From Candidatus Woesearchaeota archaeon UBA119 (lineage in GTDB: Archaea; Nanobdellota; Nanobdellia; Woesearchaeales; UBA119), in NCBI GenBank assembly GCA_002505945.1, contig DAWM01000073.1, positions 36,606 to 54,788 on the forward strand: a DNA stretch of 18,183 nt. Direction: 5' to 3'. The notes under the pieces are model-generated. The model was not told where the DNA came from. It ran no database searches and was given only the letters and a program-made list of their open reading frames with translations. The position numbers and the translations under genes were made by a program. How positions within the stretch are numbered: the stretch's first letter is position 1; each line of letters opens with the position of its first letter. Of this stretch, positions 8,701 through 14,725 are shown piece by piece.

Positions 8701-8765
8701 AGGAGTATGCATTTAAGAAAGGAAACAAGATATTCTACGTGGGCCCTAAAAGAAGCGATTTCTGA
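5760..8765 (+). CDS. Exported repeat protein, three paired beta-sandwich-like modules plus orphan C-terminal domain
   Basis: The 1001-residue protein begins at a GTG that appears leaderless. A basic stretch (KKKRFSKR, 23-30) precedes a hydrophobic segment (about 32-50) ending in GGSSC (Cys52). This is a signal or anchor sequence, possibly a lipoprotein-like Cys or a KR-variant twin-arginine signal. After a Pro/Thr linker come three alternating pairs of about 90-100-residue repeats. Type A starts near 64, 252 and 447 (GNNPP in the last two). Type B starts near 154, 348 and 543 (each with TPD followed by a DLP/DMP motif). These resemble Ig/cadherin-like extracellular modules and are acidic. Residues about 646-1001 form a different domain with HDDDDN at its start; I do not recognise it and see no HExxH or Ser-protease motif. 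It ends 3 bases from a convergent exported protein. A surface adhesin or enzyme display role is inferred. Confidence 0.88.
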   Translation: MVALANLEDTVVKEDARLELNPKKKRFSKRNFVGFVAGAAAFFGILLGGSSCVPTPPPNTDTQKPVIQFTNPKGVEGKPLEFEAYISDNKGIKEIGIDVEGYAYQLGGEEPNFTIFLYLKDEYKNFNGQMPITIGATDFSHNYAEKTGFLDIEDTPDLVYDMPEKFNLVKGETSTYDATITDDNTQGPDIEMEGSFDIGEFSIVQYPDYNGKFSFSLKPTQSGTGTITITASDTEDMTNTWTKEVYASGEGNNPPTIDAPDKLEFLEGQTYEFLAKFYDENKLKDLKIDATCPGYNITITKLEDGESVKFEMSPEDPNDYGSRTTYLSAEDLEGAESTYGLETIVENTPDCETDLPSAVDVPYQSTKEIEFTLEDDYTPEGELKLGVWTSDPNLEAHIEEISPNERKLVIDAANVEKGKYNTKVWVEDDEDNHEEYNIETNVLGPGNNPPIVNAPSDIYTQEGTGTSFTMQVEDETKKKDLTYRIISDYYKAEFEMLDGKDVGVNLSLKTGVNPNENGTKTLEARVSDNENTTTKYITAHIENTPDCVFVDLPESMNAEYQGTAEATFKAEDDYNLEDLIASGNCSNPDVDVQVNKLDTGLYKIIADTSNLDNQEEATYDITVVLEDPVENISNEATVPLNVGAPPASLITFSVNTYAVAVHDDDDNRVIDGWTGNMNAGNWGVEIYWVPSTSVNETSDAIYMDVDWANKELVKDLTEYDSQQTINIELPEKDYHDGIYYAKFHNMSDEYHDYSMLVDPSQDSQRKVVVGEEEGLDGQLMNIGFGYGPANHEDSGDQPVDYRYEVANSTSKWKSPPEIWYHQNEDNTPTPEMDQAIRDQLGIWFPESSISTITEYPSSIPNGVLLIENDENPHVAIWPYDDSNYTAYGIVSLPYDQDNYNIGRRSAGKEISTASKVTAEMANKNGISMGSNSIWGVFSDGEKMPLDEAMIDMIEHMEPGIAVKTEYSKDPYSYSDADVFLQEYAFKKGNKIFYVGPKRSDF

Positions 8766-8768
8766 TGT

Positions 8769-11501
8769 TTATTGCATATAATCTGTATGCGGGGTTCTCT
8801 TTAATTCAATATACGAGAGACTGCTCTCTTTAAGGGTGGCAGAGGCCTTGCATTGTGCTTGTGGGGAAGCCAGGTTATCTCCAAGAACATCACACTCATA
8901 TCGCGCTGCCCTTATATTGCCTTCATAGCAGTAATACTCTATCAGATGACTATCGTCTTCCGCATAATCGCACCAGATATAACCGTCCAAATCCTCGGCA
9001 GTCTCTAGGTTAAGGGATGTAATGTTATAGGCACAGCCCCATACATTGGTGTTTCTGCCGCCGTCTGTATCTATGCAGGAGCGCTCTGTATAGAAATTGG
9101 ATGAAGCCAGGGGACCATTGCCAATCTTTTTCAAGGGTTCATCTGTGGCTTCAATAATGCTTGCCGTGGAAACATGTATCCCTTCACAATATTCCAAAGA
9201 AGCATATCCGCATTCTAACATCGAAGGAACATTCAAAGTGCCACAAGCATCAGTATCAAATACAGTAGCACATATATCTTCTGTCTGCTTAGGAGCGCAT
9301 GAACCTGCCTTGCAATAATATCCTTCTTTGCAATATATTTCATTGTCCTGACTGCCTGCAGGATACTCTACAAAGCTGGAAATCCAGGACTCATCAGTGG
9401 TGTTGACGCATTCCATCTCGCCGTCCTCATAATCAGTGCAAGTGGATTGGTTAGCAAGGCAAGGCCTTGCAGAGCAATTCACCAGACAATTATGGCTTAT
9501 GCAGGTCTCATAATCTTCCGCATGACACATTGAGGTTCCGGAACCACCGCAATCCCACCAAGTGCCTAAATCACCGCAATAATCATTATCGCCATCCATA
9601 TCAACATCTATTCCTGGTGCTGTACCTGGACTATAGCAAACCCCATTATAAACACAATCATTGGGGTTGTCACAGCAGGCCGTATCAGAAGAGTCCGATA
9701 TATCATATTCAAGAGAAGAATCGCCCACTCTTTCAGAGATATACTCTCCACTATCATCCCCACAGCATGTTGATGATGAAACCTCACCACCTATGTTCCA
9801 TTGGTTTGGAGAACAACAGTAAGAGGAAGAAGAATCCTGGTTTAAAGTACTATATGTGCAACTTCCTGAAGAGCAATAATAATTACGATATTGAGGAGGA
9901 GAGTTATAACAACCATCTCCACTACAGGTTTGTATCGTTCTCCATTCTAGACAGCCATCGCCATCCACATCCTCACATCTCTGTACTCTGTTGTTATAAC
10001 ATCTTTTACTTCCGGAAGGAGAACAATCATCAGTGCATTCAAGAACGCATTGGCCATTTTCACATATATACGGTGGTTCACAATCATGATCATCAACCCA
10101 TTCTAAACAGCCATCTCCGGATTCGTCTTGACATACCTGCACTGTGTTTCCAGAGCATTTTGTGCTTCCTGCAGGAGAGCATTCATTACAAATCTGGCAA
10201 ACTCCATTCACACATATCTCATTTGAAGTACATTCATCCAAAAGCGTTTCATTACAAACATTTTCTCTCCAGTCGTAATCACAGGCGCCGTTCTTACAAG
10301 TATAATCTTGCAGGTCATATAGACCATATACATCTCCGTTCTTGCAAAAACGATGAACATCACCATAAATATCGCAATAATCGTGAATATTACAATTCTC
10401 TGTATCAGTCCATTCTAAACAACCATCGCCATCCACATCTTTACAGGTTTGAACAACATCCAGATTACACTGAGTTTCACCATCGTTATTACATTCATGA
10501 GTACAATCAAGAACACATCTTCCATTTGAGCATGTTCCTGCATAACCTCCGCTAGTAGTGCAAGAATTGCCATTCAAATAATTACAGCCCGCTTCATAGC
10601 CTTCTTTCTCAATGCTGGCAACCAAACAATCTGCAGCATCAACACATTCAGAATCACAAGCGGTACCACAAGCAGAAACACAATTGGTAAAAGTGCCGGA
10701 ATGGGAATCAACAAAGTTGCAAAACCACAACCCATTCCTATCCTCACAGTAATATCTAACAGCGTCTCCTTGCGCAAAAAAATACGCGCGCTCTCCACTA
10801 TTCACGCAATCAGTGTAACCGCCTGAAGGACCTAAGTTTTTGCAGTAATCCTGGGCAGATATTGAGATATGAGCATAATCGCCGCAAACTGTTTTACATG
10901 ATCCTGAGATACAAACCTGATTAGAACCACAATCGCGACCGCAACTCCCACAATTATCCTCATCAGTATTCAAGTTTACTTCACAGCCATCACTTTGAAC
11001 ATTATTACAATCTGCATAATAATTTGGAGAACAATAACAATCCGAAGGATAGCTTGGGGAACAAAAGACACAGGAAGAGCCTGAACAACCCGCATTGCAA
11101 GCACAGGTCATATGAGGATAACTCTCTCTATTCCAACAATCCATACAAACATCTCCGCAACAACTCTCATAAGATTGACATTGGTATACACATTTAATAT
11201 CATTAGATACTGTAATCTGGCCGGGAGGACAATCAGGGTCATAGCATACATCCAAACATTCCTCATACTCTTCACCAGTGAAGCCCTCGGCAGCACATGC
11301 ATTCTCACATGTATCGCATATAGGTTCTATAACCATTTGAGTGCAGTCAGGACATCCGCTTCCTGGGGTGGGGTCTAGCTCATCTCCATAATCTTGAGCA
11401 AAAACTACTACTGGTACAAATAAAGTAAATAACATTAAAACAAGAACCAACAGGATATACAAATTAAAACGGGTTTTTGATAAATTGACCACCTTATCCA
11501 C
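8769..11501 (-). CDS. Large secreted Cys-rich repeat protein
   Basis: The protein has 910 residues, including about 103 cysteines (11%). A classical signal peptide is visible: KTR, then a hydrophobic core (about 13-34) ending VVVFAQ|D. Residues about 160-203 hold a DNCGSCGRDC repeat of a kind seen in many extracellular proteins. Three copies of a roughly 38-residue Cys repeat (about 333-370, 438-474, 489-526) share the pattern C-x3-C...G-x3-C...VQ-x-C...GDGCLEW. The rest is irregular Cys-rich sequence; no membrane anchor or sorting signal is visible at the C-terminus. Disulfide-stabilised export and a surface or adhesion role are inferred. The start is ambiguous: GTG at 11501, or GTG at 11492, which has AAAGGTGGAT just upstream. 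It converges on the 1001-residue gene with a 3-base gap. Confidence 0.88.
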   Translation of the reverse strand: MDKVVNLSKTRFNLYILLVLVLMLFTLFVPVVVFAQDYGDELDPTPGSGCPDCTQMVIEPICDTCENACAAEGFTGEEYEECLDVCYDPDCPPGQITVSNDIKCVYQCQSYESCCGDVCMDCWNRESYPHMTCACNAGCSGSSCVFCSPSYPSDCYCSPNYYADCNNVQSDGCEVNLNTDEDNCGSCGRDCGSNQVCISGSCKTVCGDYAHISISAQDYCKNLGPSGGYTDCVNSGERAYFFAQGDAVRYYCEDRNGLWFCNFVDSHSGTFTNCVSACGTACDSECVDAADCLVASIEKEGYEAGCNYLNGNSCTTSGGYAGTCSNGRCVLDCTHECNNDGETQCNLDVVQTCKDVDGDGCLEWTDTENCNIHDYCDIYGDVHRFCKNGDVYGLYDLQDYTCKNGACDYDWRENVCNETLLDECTSNEICVNGVCQICNECSPAGSTKCSGNTVQVCQDESGDGCLEWVDDHDCEPPYICENGQCVLECTDDCSPSGSKRCYNNRVQRCEDVDGDGCLEWRTIQTCSGDGCYNSPPQYRNYYCSSGSCTYSTLNQDSSSSYCCSPNQWNIGGEVSSSTCCGDDSGEYISERVGDSSLEYDISDSSDTACCDNPNDCVYNGVCYSPGTAPGIDVDMDGDNDYCGDLGTWWDCGGSGTSMCHAEDYETCISHNCLVNCSARPCLANQSTCTDYEDGEMECVNTTDESWISSFVEYPAGSQDNEIYCKEGYYCKAGSCAPKQTEDICATVFDTDACGTLNVPSMLECGYASLEYCEGIHVSTASIIEATDEPLKKIGNGPLASSNFYTERSCIDTDGGRNTNVWGCAYNITSLNLETAEDLDGYIWCDYAEDDSHLIEYYCYEGNIRAARYECDVLGDNLASPQAQCKASATLKESSLSYIELKRTPHTDYMQ

Positions 11502-11525
11502 CTTTATTGATGTTTAACATTGTTT

Positions 11526-11539
11526 ATTATATATTTAAA
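11526..11539 (-). promoter_or_regulatory. TATA-like box of the Cys-rich protein gene
   Basis: The minus strand reads TTTAAATATATAAT. Transcription would begin near 11507, giving a 5-15-base leader depending on which GTG is used. The short leader would just contain AAAGGTGGAT, which favours the GTG at 11492. The rest of the 11502-11644 spacer holds only T-rich tracts that may terminate the upstream UPF0173 transcript. Confidence 0.45.
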
Positions 11540-11644
11540 CTTTGTTGTTGAATGCCCTCATGTGCCATCCTCAATTATTACTTTAATCAATCCATCAATA
11601 CTTAAGGGTATCAAAAACATAATAGAAAAACCAAAACTATTAGA

Positions 11645-12298
11645 CTACCTTTGAGGATAAAGCACTATAACATCACAAGGGGCACTCTCAGCGAAATCAT
11701 CAGCCATGGATTCGTCTCCTATAATGGTGCCGTAATGCATTGGAACAGCAAACCTTGGCTTCAAAAGGTTGCAGGCATCGCAGGCCTCTTCTACATTCAT
11801 TGTATAGTTGCCGCCTATGGGAAGAAGAGCATAATCGCAGCCTCTCGCAATGCTCATCTCTGGAATAAGGTCAGTATCGCCTGCATGATATATTGAAAGG
11901 CCATTTATCTTTAGGATATAACCCATCCAGTTCTTTTCCTTCGGATGGAAGCTTTTGTTTCTATTATATGCCTCAACAGCATCGCAGCCAAAATGAACAA
12001 AGTCATAAGAAGAGGGAGGAGAAAGGGCAATGCTTTGCTGATAATGATGATAAAGCTCTCTTGGCAATATAAACTTTGTTCTCTCATCATATATCTTCTT
12101 TATGTCTTGGGGGCTGAAATGGTCAAAATGAGGGTGGGTTATGAATATGTAATTTGCAAGCGGGTTATTGCTTCCTATGTTGTAAGGATCAATGTAAATC
12201 ATTATGTTCTTGTTAAGGATTCTTATTCGGAAAGCAGAGTGGCCGAGCCAGACAATCTCTACATTATTCTCCAGAATCTTCTTCTTGAAATGAGGCAT
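11645..12298 (-). CDS. UPF0173-family metal-dependent hydrolase (metallo-beta-lactamase fold)
   Basis: The protein has 217 residues, the usual length of this family. The metal ligands are all visible: THPHFDHF (H55, H57, D59, H60), HAGDTD (H138, D141) and PMHYG (H188). The N-terminal WLGHSAFRI strand (17-25) is typical of UPF0173/UlaG-like lactonase-type hydrolases. The physiological substrate is not known for most members, so none is assigned. The protein is soluble, with no signal peptide. A TATA-like element about 25 bases before the ATG suggests a leaderless transcript. It is divergent from the HerA-like gene across a 108-base spacer. Confidence 0.9.
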   Translation of the reverse strand: MPHFKKKILENNVEIVWLGHSAFRIRILNKNIMIYIDPYNIGSNNPLANYIFITHPHFDHFSPQDIKKIYDERTKFILPRELYHHYQQSIALSPPSSYDFVHFGCDAVEAYNRNKSFHPKEKNWMGYILKINGLSIYHAGDTDLIPEMSIARGCDYALLPIGGNYTMNVEEACDACNLLKPRFAVPMHYGTIIGDESMADDFAESAPCDVIVLYPQR

Positions 12299-12317
12299 AT
12301 CTTGTTTTAAATGTAAA

Positions 12318-12362
12318 GGATTTTTAAATCTTTTCTATTGGCAAGAGGGAAAGTTTTAAAAC
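12318..12362. promoter_or_regulatory. Divergent promoters between UPF0173 and the HerA-like gene
   Basis: On the minus strand GATTTAAAAATCC (12318-12330) is centred about 25 bases from the UPF0173 ATG at 12298, which predicts a leaderless start. On the plus strand GTTTTAAAAC (12353-12362) would start transcription near 12383, giving the HerA-like gene a short leader before its ATG at 12407. No clear Shine-Dalgarno precedes that ATG. Confidence 0.45.
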
Positions 12363-12406
12363 TATTGTAGTAAATGAATAATAGATATTGAAAAACAGAG
12401 TTAAAA

Positions 12407-13726
12407 ATGTATGATGTAATTATTGGAAGGAGCGAGGAAGATAGCAAGGAGTATGGTAAGGAAGCGACTGCCTTAATAGGAAAACAATATGTCAAGATGG
12501 GCAACATAAGCTCCCTTTCTAACAACATATATCTTGATTTGGCTTCACCCCATGTTGTCTTTATATGCGGAAAAAGGGGTTCTGGGAAATCCTATACAAT
12601 GGGCGCAATAACAGAGGGAATTGTCAATGTGAAAAAAGAGGTAAGGGAAAATCTTTCTGTGGTAATCGTTGATACGATGGGTATCTATTGGACTATGAAA
12701 TACCCTAACATGAAGGATAAAGAGCTTATCAAGAAATGGGATTTGGAGGAAAGAGGGTTTAAGGACGTAAGGGTATTTGTTCCTTCAGGTCATTATGAGA
12801 AATTCAAGGAAAAAGGGATTGAGGTTGATGTTCCTTTTTCAATAATCCCTTCTGAGCTCTCTCCAGCAGACTGGTGCAACTCTTTCGGCATTAAGCAGAC
12901 AAGCGCATTGGGAGCAGTGATAGAAAAAGCCATCTTTGAGCTCAAGAAGAGCAAGGAAAAGTTTGGTATTGATGATATTATCAAGCATATTAAGAATGAT
13001 AAAGAGATTTCTGAAGAAGGGCGCTTAAGCGCTATAAACAGATTCAACAGCGCCAAAACCTGGGGCCTATTCTCATTAGAAGGAACCCCATTATCCTCAA
13101 TAGTCCATAGAGGTGGGGTATCTGTTTTGGATGTGAGCTGCTACGTTACAATGCAGGGCAGCGAAGGGATAAAAAGCCTTGTTATAGGTATTATTGCCCA
13201 AAAGCTCTTTGAAGACCGAATGGAGTCAAGGAGGATTGAGGAGTTTGAGGAATTGAAATCAACAATGGAATACTTCTCAAGCGGGGAAAGGAAACAGATA
13301 ATGGAGAAGCCGCTTGTATGGATTATAGTTGACGAAGCCCATGAATTCCTGCCTAGGGAAGGAAAAACCCCTGCTTCAGATGCTATGAAAACCCTTCTTA
13401 GAGAAGGAAGACAGCCAGGGATATCTATGGTGTTGGCAACCCAGCAGCCAGGCAAGATTCATACCGATGTAATGACACAATCAGATATATTCATCTCACA
13501 TAGGCTTACTGCAGAGGTAGACTTGAAAGCACTTTCCCTAATGATGCAGAGCTATATGAGGAAAGGCTTAGATGAACAGGTAAGCAATGTACCCAAAACA
13601 AAAGGAGCTGCCTTAGTGTTTGACGATTACAATGAAAGGATGCTTCCAATCCAGATAAGGCCAAGAATAACCTGGCATGGGGGAAGCAGCCCAAATGCAA
13701 TACCAAAAAAGAAAGAGTTATTTTAA
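12407..13726 (+). CDS. HerA-like (DUF87) ATPase, second paralogue
   Basis: This complete 439-residue P-loop ATPase belongs to the HerA/FtsK superfamily. The Walker A motif is GKRGSGKS (55-62) and the Walker B/catalytic Glu segment is VWIIVDEAHEFLP (304-316). A sensor Gln lies in ATQQPGKI (344-351), followed by an arginine-finger candidate in ISHR (363-366). The N-terminal 45 residues are a short beta-rich HAS-like region. An insert of about 130 residues between the Walker motifs includes DWCNSFGIKQT (155-165). Such proteins are hexameric DNA translocases or pumps; the partner of this paralogue is unknown because no NurA-like nuclease gene lies next to it. It differs in length and motifs from the truncated HerA at the window start and is not a duplicate of it. 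It lies upstream of tbp on the same strand but has its own termination region. Confidence 0.9.
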   Translation: MYDVIIGRSEEDSKEYGKEATALIGKQYVKMGNISSLSNNIYLDLASPHVVFICGKRGSGKSYTMGAITEGIVNVKKEVRENLSVVIVDTMGIYWTMKYPNMKDKELIKKWDLEERGFKDVRVFVPSGHYEKFKEKGIEVDVPFSIIPSELSPADWCNSFGIKQTSALGAVIEKAIFELKKSKEKFGIDDIIKHIKNDKEISEEGRLSAINRFNSAKTWGLFSLEGTPLSSIVHRGGVSVLDVSCYVTMQGSEGIKSLVIGIIAQKLFEDRMESRRIEEFEELKSTMEYFSSGERKQIMEKPLVWIIVDEAHEFLPREGKTPASDAMKTLLREGRQPGISMVLATQQPGKIHTDVMTQSDIFISHRLTAEVDLKALSLMMQSYMRKGLDEQVSNVPKTKGAALVFDDYNERMLPIQIRPRITWHGGSSPNAIPKKKELF

Positions 13727-13777
13727 GAATTTAACCTGTTTTATTTTTGAATAAAAACAAAATATAAATGAAACTGG

Positions 13778-13798
13778 TTGTTTCTCCACAAGAAACAA
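13778..13798 (+). repeat. Perfect 8-bp inverted repeat (hairpin 1)
   Basis: TTGTTTCT (13778-13785) and AGAAACAA (13791-13798) are perfect complements around a 5-base loop. The hairpin sits in the herA-like/tbp spacer, immediately before a second hairpin. A TATA-like AATATAAAT at 13761-13769 precedes it, so it might be part of a separate short transcript or a 3' processing structure. Confidence 0.6.
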
Positions 13799-13815
13799 AG
13801 GGGTGTCCCCCTTTT
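13797..13815 (+). terminator. GC-stem hairpin followed by T run (hairpin 2), terminator-like
   Basis: AAAGGGG (13797-13803) pairs with CCCCTTT (13808-13814) around a TGTC loop, and T continues to 13815. This is the shape of an intrinsic terminator for the upstream HerA-like gene. An earlier T-rich tract at about 13738-13749 could also end that transcript. A barrier or regulatory structure upstream of tbp is an alternative. Confidence 0.5.
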
Positions 13816-13842
13816 AAACATTGATTTTGGTTTTGCGGAGAA

Positions 13843-13876
13843 TTTATAAATATCCTTTAAATACCTTTATAAATAT
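13843..13876 (+). promoter_or_regulatory. Tandem duplicated TATA boxes of the tbp promoter
   Basis: TTTATAAATAT occurs exactly twice, at 13843-13853 and 13866-13876, 23 bases apart. CCTTTAAATACC lies between them. The downstream copy is placed to start transcription near 13896, only about 14 bases before the tbp ATG and inside the AAAGGAGGGAT Shine-Dalgarno (13894-13904). The upstream copy would start it near 13873, within the second box, giving a leader that contains the whole ribosome-binding site. Because the gene product itself binds such boxes, autoregulation is plausible, but this is inferred. Confidence 0.65.
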
Positions 13877-13909
13877 AAAAACCTATCACACTCAAAGGAG
13901 GGATAAAAA

Positions 13910-14461
13910 ATGGTACAAGAAAAAAAGATTGAAGTTGTTAACATTGTAGTAAATACCTCATTAGGCCAGGATGTGCCTTTGGAAAAGATGGCAGCCACGC
14001 TGTCCAATACAGAATACAACCCTGAGCAATTCCCAGGACTTGTATTGCGGATAAAAGAACCAAAGACATCTGCCCTGCTTTTCAGTTCAGGGAATGTTGT
14101 TTGTACAGGAGCCAGATCAATGGAGAAGGTTGAAGAAGCCATCCAGAAGATTATTTTCTATTTGAAGAAAGTCGGTGTTGAAATCAAGATAAAGCCAAAG
14201 ATTACAGTTCAGAACATAGTCGCATCTGGAGGGATCGGGTTTGACCTTAACCTCAATAAGCTGGCAATTCGGCTTAGAAACACGGAGTATGAGCCAGAAC
14301 AATTTCCAGGCCTGGTTTACAAGCTAATGGATCCGAAGATATCAGCCACATTCCTGCTCTTCTCCAACGGTAAGATAGTATGCACAGGAACAAAGAGCGC
14401 GGAAGAGGTTAATCTCGCCACCCAGAAACTTTTGGACAACCTCAAGAAAGTCCAGGCTTAG
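13910..14461 (+). CDS. tbp: TATA-box-binding protein
   Basis: The 183-residue protein has the two-fold repeated saddle of archaeal TBP: repeat 1 about 6-92 and repeat 2 about 97-183. Each repeat has the pattern VVNIVVNTS / VQNIVAS, then the (R/S)NTEY-x-PEQFPGLV block, then a strand ending in G(N/K)(V/I)VCTG followed by a helix. TBP recognises the TATA element and, with TFB, recruits RNA polymerase. A strong AAAGGAGGGAT ribosome-binding site lies 5 bases before the ATG, as expected for an abundant factor. The promoter carries two identical TATA elements. All repeat blocks are present, with no truncation. The acidic C-terminal tail found in some archaeal TBPs is absent; the protein ends in KKVQA. 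Confidence 0.97.
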   Translation: MVQEKKIEVVNIVVNTSLGQDVPLEKMAATLSNTEYNPEQFPGLVLRIKEPKTSALLFSSGNVVCTGARSMEKVEEAIQKIIFYLKKVGVEIKIKPKITVQNIVASGGIGFDLNLNKLAIRLRNTEYEPEQFPGLVYKLMDPKISATFLLFSNGKIVCTGTKSAEEVNLATQKLLDNLKKVQA

Positions 14462-14477
14462 GCCAAAACCCAAAATC

Positions 14478-14496
14478 TTTGCTTTTGTTTTTTACT
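14478..14496 (+). terminator. T-rich terminator-like tract after tbp
   Basis: About 17 bases beyond the tbp stop are successive T runs of three, four and six bases interrupted by single G or GC. This fits archaeal oligo-U termination. It lies before a TATA-like GTATAAATC at 14553-14561 that may serve mcm. Confidence 0.45.
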
Positions 14497-14552
14497 TTAA
14501 CCTTTTCACCTGATGTAAATTTTTGTGCATAACCTCTGATAAGAAATAAACC

Positions 14553-14561
14553 GTATAAATC
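14553..14561 (+). promoter_or_regulatory. TATA-like box upstream of mcm
   Basis: GTATAAATC would start transcription near 14580. With the preferred mcm start at 14726 this gives a leader of about 145 bases; with the upstream ATG at 14633 about 50 bases. A second TATA-like CCTTAAATC near 14684-14692 would instead give a short leader to 14726. The spacer 14462-14725 holds no other gene that I can support. Confidence 0.35.
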
Positions 14562-14725
14562 ACATTTCAGAAGCAGTAAGCTTTTTTTAGAATTGTTGAA
14601 ACCCTTAACACAGCCAGCCAAGATAAAATATCATGCAATACAGAACAAAAATCAAAGCCAATCCAAAACATAAACTCAACACCCTTAAATCTAATAAACC
14701 AAAAAACAATTCCAAAAGATGGAAA

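Noticed and set aside
9467..10555. A 362-residue plus-strand open frame opposite the Cys-rich gene
   Set aside because: Its translation is dominated by His, Asn, Tyr and Arg with no recognisable domain, as expected from reading the complement of Cys/Gly/Asp-rich coding sequence. The minus-strand gene has a signal peptide and true repeats.
14633..14725. N-terminal extension of MCM by 31 residues
   Set aside because: The extension is Lys/Asn-rich without an MCM counterpart, and the downstream ATG gives the family's normal N-terminus. It remains possible, because no strong Shine-Dalgarno marks either start.
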